Below, one piece after another: positions 1-4,083 of a stretch of 5,148 nucleotides of DNA. The position numbers and the translations under genes are program-made. Position 1 is the first letter of the stretch. Each line of letters starts with the position of its first letter. The DNA comes from an archaeon (GTDB lineage: Archaea; Hydrothermarchaeota; Hydrothermarchaeia; Hydrothermarchaeales; JALUUU01), in contig JALUUU010000263.1 of NCBI GenBank assembly GCA_027021185.1, positions 1-5,148 on the forward strand, given 5' to 3'. The notes under the pieces were generated by a model. It saw nothing but the letters and a program-made list of their open reading frames with translations. It had not been told where the DNA came from and searched no databases.

Positions 1-1
1 A

Positions 2-52
2 GAGAAAATAGCGGTAAAGGCTGAGAACAACCCCGAAGAAGAGGCGGCCTGA
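2..52 (+). CDS. C-terminal end of an upstream gene (partial)
   Basis: An open frame enters from the left edge and ends at TGA (50-52). The readable 16 residues are EKIAVKAENNPEEEAA. The glutamate-rich tail is typical of a soluble archaeal protein terminus, but it is too short to name a family. The other two plus frames are less convincing: one stops at position 24 and neither gives a sensible tail. The gene converges with the minus-strand gene that ends at 76, and its stop codon lies inside the hairpin at 50-72. Call rests on reading frame, codon use and position only. Confidence 0.55.
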   Translation, partial: EKIAVKAENNPEEEAA

Positions 53-72
53 GCCCTCAAGCCCTGGGCTCA
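50..72. terminator. Hairpin between convergent genes
   Basis: TGAGCCC (50-56) and GGGCTCA (66-72) are perfect reverse complements, a 7-bp GC-rich stem with a 9-nt loop. It sits exactly between two convergent genes and its left arm contains the TGA of the plus-strand gene. No clear oligo-T run follows on the plus side. On the minus side the sequence beyond is only mildly pyrimidine-rich. A bidirectional terminator or transcript-end stabiliser is plausible. Archaeal termination usually relies on T-runs, so the role is uncertain. Confidence 0.4.
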
Positions 73-75
73 CCC

Positions 76-390
76 TCAGTCCTCGGCCTTTCTCTCACCG
101 GTCTCCTCGCTCCACTCTCCTTCCTCATTTTTCTTAAGCATTCTCCTGGAGACCTTTCCGGCGAGGGAGCCGAAAATGAAGATCAGAAACAGGTATCCAA
201 GGACGCCGGCGAAGATGGAAAACTTCGCCTCCAGCTTATATGTAAAGAACATGACCGTGGTCAATCCAGCGGCGAGGGCCACGTTGTAGGGGAGTCCCTT
301 CTCCACCAGGTTCCCCATAGTTCCCTCGGGGTGGGTGAACCCGAAATAGACCCCGGCCGCAAAGGCGATCACGTCGAAGACCATTTCCAT
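76..390 (-). CDS. Small multi-pass membrane protein, unknown function
   Basis: A 104-aa protein. Hydrophobic stretches lie at about residues 4-18, 34-51 and 57-78. The last is strongest (FSIFAGVLGYLFLIFIFG) and is followed by a basic patch (KVSRRMLKK) and then an acidic, hydrophilic C-tail (residues 88-104). The basic patch directly after the last helix places the tail in the cytoplasm by the positive-inside rule. ATG at 388-390 is chosen because an in-frame TAG lies four codons upstream; a second ATG two codons in (382-384) is an alternative start. No good Shine-Dalgarno site is adjacent; a GAAAGGAG sequence lies about 22 nt upstream. I do not recognise a family. It is transcribed divergently from the 56-aa gene at 559 and converges on the gene ending at 52. 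Confidence 0.75.
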   Translation of the reverse strand: MEMVFDVIAFAAGVYFGFTHPEGTMGNLVEKGLPYNVALAAGLTTVMFFTYKLEAKFSIFAGVLGYLFLIFIFGSLAGKVSRRMLKKNEEGEWSEETGERKAED

Positions 391-465
391 CCAGTCCCAC
401 TACTGCCGTCGGCTCCTTTCTCATAGGGGGCTCCGAGGCATCATGCCAGATTTACGATATATCTC

Positions 466-480
466 AGATAAATACTTTGG
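466..480 (-). promoter_or_regulatory. TATA/BRE-like promoter for the 104-aa gene
   Basis: Read on the minus strand, 480 to 466 is CCAAAGTATTTATCT: a BRE-like CCAAAG followed by TATTTATC. Transcription would start near 440-447, giving a leader of about 50 nt before the ATG at 390. A second AT-rich stretch (GATATATCG, minus strand, near 454-462) lies a little downstream and could be the alternative box. Inferred from pattern only. Confidence 0.4.
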
Positions 481-512
481 CCAAGCACTGCGTTTCCATC
501 CCATCTTGAAAA

Positions 513-528
513 AGCAAAGCTTATATCT
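513..528 (+). promoter_or_regulatory. BRE/TATA promoter for the 56-aa gene
   Basis: GCAAAGC (514-520) followed by TTATATCTT (521-529) is a good archaeal BRE plus TATA box. A start about 25 nt downstream falls near 547-550, so the transcript is either leaderless at TTG 547 or has about a 10-nt leader before ATG 559. It is back to back with the minus-strand promoter at 466-480, making 391-558 a divergent regulatory region. Confidence 0.55.
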
Positions 529-558
529 TAGCTCTGTCATGGGTAATTGATAGATAAA

Positions 559-729
559 ATGACCAACATATTCGAGCAGATAAGAAAGCCCGCCACCATC
601 TTTTTCTCCATCATAGGCATTATCTTCCTTCTTAACGACAACTACCGCAACGCCGCCTTGGCCTTCGCCGTGGCCATAATATGGACAAGGCAGTTCGACG
701 AATTCATCAGCAGGCTCTTCGGGCGATAA
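559..729 (+). CDS. 56-aa two-helix membrane protein, unknown function
   Basis: Starting at ATG 559 the product is 56 aa. The helix at about residues 11-25 (PATIFFSIIGIIFLL) is followed by a short polar turn (NDNYRN) and a second helix at about 31-45 (NAALAFAVAIIWTRQ). This is a compact membrane hairpin with a charged, partly basic C-tail (FDEFISRLFGR). A TTG at 547 would add four residues (MIDK) and would suit a leaderless start, so the true start is unsettled. An ATG at 539 in the same region gives only a three-codon frame ending at TGA 548-550. No named family recognised. The gene stands alone between a divergent promoter and a convergent tiny gene. Confidence 0.65.
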   Translation: MTNIFEQIRKPATIFFSIIGIIFLLNDNYRNAALAFAVAIIWTRQFDEFISRLFGR

Positions 730-775
730 CTAGAAACAGGCTCATGATGGGCTTATGCTGAGGGGACTGCTTCCT

Positions 776-892
776 TCACCTCTTGGGCTTCGTTATCTTC
801 ATGGATATAATGGTGATGCCCAGGAATATTACGACGAAGCCCACAAAACCAGCCACCCATATAAGGGCGGTCTTCATGGAAAACAACTCCAT
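776..892 (-). CDS. 38-aa single-helix membrane protein
   Basis: A very short minus-strand frame, ATG at 890-892 to TGA at 776-778. The product begins MELFSMKTALIW, has one strong transmembrane helix at about residues 9-30 (rich in V, F, I, G), and ends with a basic tail (MKITKPKR). The positive-inside rule puts the C-terminus in the cytoplasm. A clean hydrophobic helix capped by lysines and arginines, third codon positions mostly G/C, and a BRE/TATA-like element about 28 nt before the ATG all support a real gene. A second in-frame ATG is at codon 6. Family unknown. It is divergent from the SRPBCC operon and shares its promoter region; it converges with the 56-aa gene at a distance of 46 bp. 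Confidence 0.6.
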   Translation of the reverse strand: MELFSMKTALIWVAGFVGFVVIFLGITIISMKITKPKR

Positions 893-914
893 GATCCAAG
901 GTATCCGTCCTAGC

Positions 915-934
915 TATTAAAATTTTGGATTAAT
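915..934. promoter_or_regulatory. Shared divergent promoter with AT palindrome
   Basis: The only AT-rich block between the minus gene starting at 892 and the plus gene starting at 949. It contains the palindrome AAAATTTT (919-926) and the wider inverted repeat ATTAA (916-920) / TTAAT (930-934). On the minus strand it reads CCAAAATTTTAATAG, a good BRE plus TATA-like box about 28 nt before ATG 892. On the plus strand TATTAAAA (915-922) lies about 30 nt before ATG 949. Both transcripts would be nearly leaderless. Confidence 0.5.
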
Positions 935-948
935 GATAAATACCTTCG

Positions 949-1533
949 ATGAAAACTAATGCTATGCACCGCATAAGCTGGAGCGTCGTCATAAGGGCGC
1001 CCAGAGAGAAAGTGTGGGAGGTGCTGAAGGACACCGAGAAACGCATGCGCCTCCACCCCGGATGGGAGGTCCTCCATTTCTCCGAGGAAAATGGAAAGTT
1101 TAAACTCAAGGTCAAGAGGGAAAACGGAAAGCTCGAGGAGCGCGTCTATGAGATAACTGACTTCAGCCCCGGCCGAGTGGCCTACAGGGCTGTGGATGGC
1201 GATATGGAGGTGGAGATCCTCCTAAAAGACGCTACCGAGGGCGTGGAGGTGACCCAGGTGGAGCGGTTCTCCCTCCCTTGGAAGCCCACTGAGAGGACTC
1301 TGAAGTCCATGGAGGCCGAGCTGAAGTTCTGGCTGGAGGGGGTGAAGCACTACTGCGAGCTCCGGGGAAACCCCATCGCCAGGACCTCTAAGTTCCTCAT
1401 AGACAGGCTACTCCTCCGCCTCCCACCGAGCCAGAGGCGCATCATACTCCTGATAATCATTCTCAACGCCGGCATACTCATTCTTTTTACCATAATGTTT
1501 GCGGCCATGAAGATCGCTAAGATGATAATGTAG
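949..1533 (+). CDS. SRPBCC/START-like protein with C-terminal membrane anchor (copy A)
   Basis: A 194-aa protein. Residues about 9-137 have the SRPBCC (polyketide cyclase/START-like) pattern. An N-terminal strand leads into the signature APREKVWEVLKDTEKRMRLH, then PGWE, alternating beta strands (residues 41-108) and a long C-terminal helix (about 113-138). A basic linker (about 139-164) leads to a hydrophobic segment at about 165-187 with N173 and G175 in it, ending in a lysine-containing tail (MKIAKMIM). The family binds lipids, quinones or other hydrophobic ligands in a deep pocket. The anchor would hold the domain on the cytoplasmic membrane face, as in bacterial CoxG. ATG 949 fits a leaderless start from the promoter at 915-934; ATG 964 (codon 6) is an alternative. 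It is followed after 2 nt by a clear paralogue. The ligand is unknown. Confidence 0.8.
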   Translation: MKTNAMHRISWSVVIRAPREKVWEVLKDTEKRMRLHPGWEVLHFSEENGKFKLKVKRENGKLEERVYEITDFSPGRVAYRAVDGDMEVEILLKDATEGVEVTQVERFSLPWKPTERTLKSMEAELKFWLEGVKHYCELRGNPIARTSKFLIDRLLLRLPPSQRRIILLIIILNAGILILFTIMFAAMKIAKMIM

Positions 1534-1535
1534 CG

Positions 1536-2126
1536 ATGGAAATAAGAGAGAGCGTTGATATCCTGGCTCCTCCTCGGCGTGTTTTCTCGTTGCTCATGGA
1601 TGTTGAGAAGCGGACACGTCTCAATCCCATCTGGGACTCTGTGGAGATACACATGTTGAACGAGGATAAGGGAGAGGGCGCCAGGTACAGGATCAAGGGC
1701 CGCCATGGCGGCCGCGTCGTGGAATACGTTGCTGAGTGGAAGCAGGTGGAGAAAGACAAGAAGCTGGTGTATGAAAGCGTCGAGGGCCCCAGGTTCAGGG
1801 TCGTGCAGACCCTGCGCACAACGCCCATGGGCACGAGGCTCACCCATACGGAGAGGTTCCTCGGGGACAGGGTCCTCGCGGACAAGGAGGCCGTCCTTGC
1901 CAGGCAGGTTCTCAGGTCCTGGCTCCTAAGCATAAAGGCTTACCTGGAGCTTGAGAGAAACCTCGCCACACGGCTGTGGAGGCGCTTCTACGACCGCTTC
2001 CTCCTGAAGGCAAGCCCCAGGGAGAGGCAGGCCGCTCAGCTCGTCCTCCTCATAGAGGGCGCCCTCCTCGTTGTGGGCCTCATAACCCTGGTGGCCTTTA
2101 AACTGGTTTCCCTTATTCTGCCGTAA
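1536..2126 (+). CDS. SRPBCC/START-like protein with C-terminal membrane anchor (copy B)
   Basis: A 196-aa protein, paralogous to the gene just upstream over its whole length. APPRRVFSLLMDVEKRTRLN followed by PIWD matches the same block in copy A, and YDRFLLKASPRERQ matches IDRLLLRLPPSQRR before the anchor. The SRPBCC domain spans about residues 4-138. The hydrophobic segment at about 166-195 carries E174 where copy A has N173, and K189 where copy A has K188. The ATG lies 2 nt after the upstream stop with no clear Shine-Dalgarno site, so translation is probably coupled in one operon. Expected location is the cytoplasmic membrane face with the pocket in the cytoplasm. The two copies have diverged strongly, consistent with different ligands or a heterodimer. 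Assignment to SRPBCC is by visible pattern, not by search. Confidence 0.8.
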   Translation: MEIRESVDILAPPRRVFSLLMDVEKRTRLNPIWDSVEIHMLNEDKGEGARYRIKGRHGGRVVEYVAEWKQVEKDKKLVYESVEGPRFRVVQTLRTTPMGTRLTHTERFLGDRVLADKEAVLARQVLRSWLLSIKAYLELERNLATRLWRRFYDRFLLKASPRERQAAQLVLLIEGALLVVGLITLVAFKLVSLILP

Positions 2127-2134
2127 AAGGAGAA

Positions 2135-2205
2135 AAGAATTAAAACCGGGGAATTAAAATTAATTAAAGTCAGGGGAATTAAATAAAACATTCACCGCCC
2201 CGGGG
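2135..2205. repeat. Four AATTAAA repeats and a CCCCGGGG palindrome
   Basis: AATTAAA occurs at 2138-2144, 2152-2158, 2162-2168 and 2177-2183. Two copies belong to the longer repeat GGGGAATTAAA (2148-2158 and 2173-2183, 25 bp apart). An 8-bp perfect palindrome CCCCGGGG follows at 2198-2205, 11 bp before the BRE of the next gene. The block lies just upstream of a strong promoter, so a regulator-binding array is possible. It is also just after the end of the SRPBCC operon, so simple AT-rich spacer is the alternative. Confidence 0.45.
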
Positions 2206-2215
2206 AGACTAAGTA

Positions 2216-2229
2216 GAAAAATTTATATA
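2216..2229 (+). promoter_or_regulatory. BRE/TATA promoter of the CBS operon
   Basis: GAAAAA (2216-2221) followed by TTTATATA (2222-2229) is the best archaeal core promoter in the window. Transcription is expected near 2250, giving a leader of about 30 nt that carries the Shine-Dalgarno site at 2271-2277. It probably drives the CBS, 109-aa and GOLD genes together. Confidence 0.7.
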
Positions 2230-2270
2230 GCCTCCTATACTTTTCTAACGATGAATCTTAAAACACGCCA

Positions 2271-2277
2271 GGGAGGT
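2271..2277 (+). promoter_or_regulatory. Strong Shine-Dalgarno site
   Basis: GGGAGGT lies 5 nt before ATG 2283 and fixes that start codon. It is the only strong ribosome binding site in the window; other genes appear leaderless or coupled, so this gene is likely translated at a higher or differently controlled rate. Confidence 0.75.
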
Positions 2278-2282
2278 ATCAC

Positions 2283-2975
2283 ATGGGAATCGAAAGCTTG
2301 CCGCCGACTGCCTATGCAGCGATTGTTGCTTTGTTAGTGGCGAATGTGTTGATATACAAGTTTGTGCTGAAGAGGAGCGAGAAAAAAGTAGAGGAGTTCA
2401 TGACGACTCCTGTTGTAACGGTAACTCCTTCTTCTACAGTTATGGAAGCGTCCAAGCTGATGTCTGAGAAGAAGATAAGCTGTGTCGTCGTTGAAGAAGA
2501 CGGCAAGCCCGTTGGGATGATTACCGAGAGAGATATTAACAATCTCTATTCAAAGAAGGAGTGTGATGACACCACTCCAGTCAGCAAGGTTATGTCCTCG
2601 CCCGTTATATTTGCTGGGGCCGACTCCAACATCGACTACGTGGTCAGGACCATGATCAAGGAGGGCGTCCGCAGGTTGCCCGTGATCAAGGGCGGAAAAA
2701 TCGTGGGCATCATAACCGAGAGCGACATAGTGCGCCAGCTTCCCGACCTCATCCCCAGGGTGAAGAAGACCATGGGATGGGACTACGTTGACCCCAGGGT
2801 AACCAGGGAGATGGAGGACTGGTTCAAGAAAAACGAGGGGAAGAGCTGGGAAGAGATGGAGAAGCTGTTCCCCAAGTGGTACTCCTTCCTAGAAGAGAGA
2901 AACATGGTAAGGGAGGGTGAAAGGCGGAAAGTCTACGAGATAGTCAAGAAAGAATTCGAGAAAAGACAGGGATAA
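2283..2975 (+). CDS. Membrane-anchored protein with two CBS domains
   Basis: A 230-aa protein. An N-terminal helix (about residues 9-29) is followed by the basic KRSEKK, so the rest faces the cytoplasm. CBS domain 1 spans about 34-92 (MTTPVVTVTPSSTVMEA ... GMITERDI) and CBS domain 2 about 98-155 (VMSSPVIFAGADSNID ... GIITESDI). Both end in the T-x-x-D motif (T81-D84, T145-D148) that typically contacts the ribose of a bound adenosine nucleotide. The C-terminal 75 residues are charged and helical, with a W/Y-rich stretch near 190-205, possibly for partner binding. CBS pairs bind AMP, ATP, SAM or similar ligands and regulate an attached or partner protein; no enzymatic domain is attached here. 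Codon use changes sharply near 2616 (see findings). It heads an operon with the 109-aa gene 15 nt downstream. Confidence 0.9.
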   Translation: MGIESLPPTAYAAIVALLVANVLIYKFVLKRSEKKVEEFMTTPVVTVTPSSTVMEASKLMSEKKISCVVVEEDGKPVGMITERDINNLYSKKECDDTTPVSKVMSSPVIFAGADSNIDYVVRTMIKEGVRRLPVIKGGKIVGIITESDIVRQLPDLIPRVKKTMGWDYVDPRVTREMEDWFKKNEGKSWEEMEKLFPKWYSFLEERNMVREGERRKVYEIVKKEFEKRQG

Positions 2976-2977
2976 CC

Positions 2978-2988
2978 GCCTAAAAGGC
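2978..2988 (+). other. Small hairpin in the CBS-to-109-aa gene junction
   Basis: GCCT (2978-2981) and AGGC (2985-2988) form a 4-bp stem with a 3-nt AAA loop, ending two bases before ATG 2991. Its right arm overlaps the only weak Shine-Dalgarno-like sequence (AAAGG), so it could tune translation of the second gene. The stem is short and may be chance. Confidence 0.25.
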
Positions 2989-2990
2989 AC

Positions 2991-3320
2991 ATGACAGAAA
3001 CCCAGCGAGAGCTAAGACTCGAGGTAGGTAAGGATAAAATAGAAGCGCTCTATGATGCCATAACGGAGTTCTGGCTCTCCCGGAAATGGTCCCTGGGCCG
3101 GGGGAGCAGGCCCTTCTCCATTGAGCTCAGCAAGGGGTCGATGCTCGGCATGCTCTGGGGCGGGTGGCGCTCCATGAGCATAAAGCTGGACATACAAGAC
3201 GAGAAAATAGTCGCCAGGATAAATTTGTTCATACCTTTTACCAACATAACCGACTGGATGGAGAAGAAATTCGACGAAGAACTCCGGGAGATGGAGGGGT
3301 ATATAAAGAGGTCCCTTTAG
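2991..3320 (+). CDS. 109-aa soluble protein of unknown family
   Basis: Product of 109 aa with no signal peptide and no convincing transmembrane helix. Visible layout is alpha-beta. A helix at about residues 15-31 (KIEALYDAITEFWLSR) is followed by a strand with SIELSKGS, a glycine/tryptophan-rich turn (MLGMLWGGWRSM, 51-62), two strands (SIKLDIQ and KIVARINLFI) and a charged C-terminal helix (about 86-107). The hydrophobic MLGMLWGGW patch could be a membrane- or partner-contact surface. I do not recognise a family. It lies 15 nt after the CBS gene and 28 nt before the GOLD-like gene on the same strand with no promoter seen at either junction, so it is probably part of one operon. The role is unknown; an accessory to one of the two membrane neighbours is a guess. 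Confidence 0.75.
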   Translation: MTETQRELRLEVGKDKIEALYDAITEFWLSRKWSLGRGSRPFSIELSKGSMLGMLWGGWRSMSIKLDIQDEKIVARINLFIPFTNITDWMEKKFDEELREMEGYIKRSL

Positions 3321-3348
3321 CCTCATCTCCATCTTCAGCCGAATACTC

Positions 3349-4041
3349 ATGTCCCCTAAAAACCTGGTGATGGCTCTAGGCCTCGTCATCGCCTTATCAG
3401 GATTATTTATCCCGATGTACACCGCAAGGTTCACAACCTCCAGCTACACCGTGCCGGGAGGAGAGATTCTTGAGGTAAAAGAGGCCCTCAATAAGAAAGA
3501 CAGGGTCGTGGGTTTTATCTCCATTAGGGGTGAATCACCGGAGATAGCTTTCCATATCTACACCCCCCGGGGGAAGGTGCTGCAGTATCACGTCGAGCCC
3601 CCCTACGTGTGGCTCATAGACCAGGATGTAGTCGTCGGCAGGCACAACTTTAACTTTTACGCCAGGGAGGAGGGGGACTACACCATCCAGTTCGACAACA
3701 CAAACTACACCGCAGGGAAGAAGATCATAATGAAAATGACGGTTATGCCAGCCTTCCTGGGCATTCATCCCACGAATCTCTTTCTGGTCCTGGGCTTCGG
3801 GATGGTGTTCCTGGCTTATTTGGTGGAGGACATCATAAGAAAAAGATACGTGGAAGTAGTGCCTGAGGAATTCAAACATGAAGGCAGGGGGATATTCGTC
3901 TGGAAAAACGATCCCAAGGTCAGGCTGGACCTGAACAAGAGAGTAGCAGAGGTCCATGAGGACATGAAGCGCCTGGGCCTCAGGCCCAAGAGCAAATGGG
4001 GGTTCTACTACGCCCTCAGAAACCGGGCCGGCTTGGAGTGA
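3349..4041 (+). CDS. Two-helix membrane protein with GOLD/p24-like outer domain
   Basis: A 230-aa protein. A signal-anchor or signal peptide covers about residues 5-22 (NLVMALGLVIALSGLF). An extracytoplasmic beta domain follows at about 32-133, then a transmembrane helix at about 143-160 and a basic cytoplasmic tail of about 70 residues starting RKRY. The beta domain has the GOLD (emp24/p24) look: VPGGEILEVKE, a strand with FISIRG, a segment with IAFHIYTPRGKVL, and the closing FYAREEGDYTIQFDN, like the 'G-x-Y-x-h-x-F-x-N' end of GOLD domains. An N-Y-T sequon at 119-121 lies on the outer face and could be N-glycosylated in archaea. GOLD domains in eukaryotes act in cargo recognition; in prokaryotes the role is little known. 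It is the third gene of the CBS operon. Fold assignment is by pattern only. Confidence 0.75.
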   Translation: MSPKNLVMALGLVIALSGLFIPMYTARFTTSSYTVPGGEILEVKEALNKKDRVVGFISIRGESPEIAFHIYTPRGKVLQYHVEPPYVWLIDQDVVVGRHNFNFYAREEGDYTIQFDNTNYTAGKKIIMKMTVMPAFLGIHPTNLFLVLGFGMVFLAYLVEDIIRKRYVEVVPEEFKHEGRGIFVWKNDPKVRLDLNKRVAEVHEDMKRLGLRPKSKWGFYYALRNRAGLE

Positions 4042-4045
4042 TATT

Positions 4046-4059
4046 GGAAAGGTTTTTTA
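4046..4059 (+). promoter_or_regulatory. Promoter of the NorD-like gene, overlapping an oligo-T terminator
   Basis: GGAAAGG (4046-4052) resembles a BRE and TTTTTTA (4053-4059) is a TATA-like box centred about 28 nt before ATG 4084, consistent with leaderless transcription. The same six-T run, 12 nt after the stop of the upstream gene, would also serve as an archaeal oligo-T terminator for the CBS operon. Confidence 0.5.
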
Positions 4060-4083
4060 CTTCTCCGAGGAAAACAATTATCT

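Noticed and set aside
236..424. Minus-strand 62-aa open frame overlapping the 104-aa membrane protein
   Set aside because: Its translation is arginine/glycine-rich without any domain or helix pattern and it lies in another frame of a gene with clear membrane helices. Judged a shadow, although its ATG at 424 precedes the real start.
539..550. ATG at 539 as the start of the 56-aa gene
   Set aside because: It runs only three codons before TGA and is out of frame with the membrane protein; the start is ATG 559 or TTG 547.
730..775. Terminator between the convergent 56-aa and 38-aa genes
   Set aside because: No convincing inverted repeat or T-run was found in these 46 bp.
1350..1933. Two long minus-strand open frames (1350-1847, 1517-1933) across the SRPBCC genes
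   Set aside because: They lie antisense to two paralogous genes whose conserved blocks prove the plus-strand reading; the frames are low-complexity Ser/Leu/Arg or His/Pro-rich and have no promoter.
2198..2205. CCCCGGGG as an intrinsic terminator of the SRPBCC operon
   Set aside because: The palindrome has no loop and no following T-run, so it cannot form a normal terminator hairpin; kept only as a possible binding site.
3012..3957. Minus-strand open frames of 140 aa at 3012-3434 and 3535-3957
   Set aside because: Both lie opposite the 109-aa and GOLD-like genes, whose codon patterns, spacing and membrane topology are coherent. The antisense products show no consistent fold.
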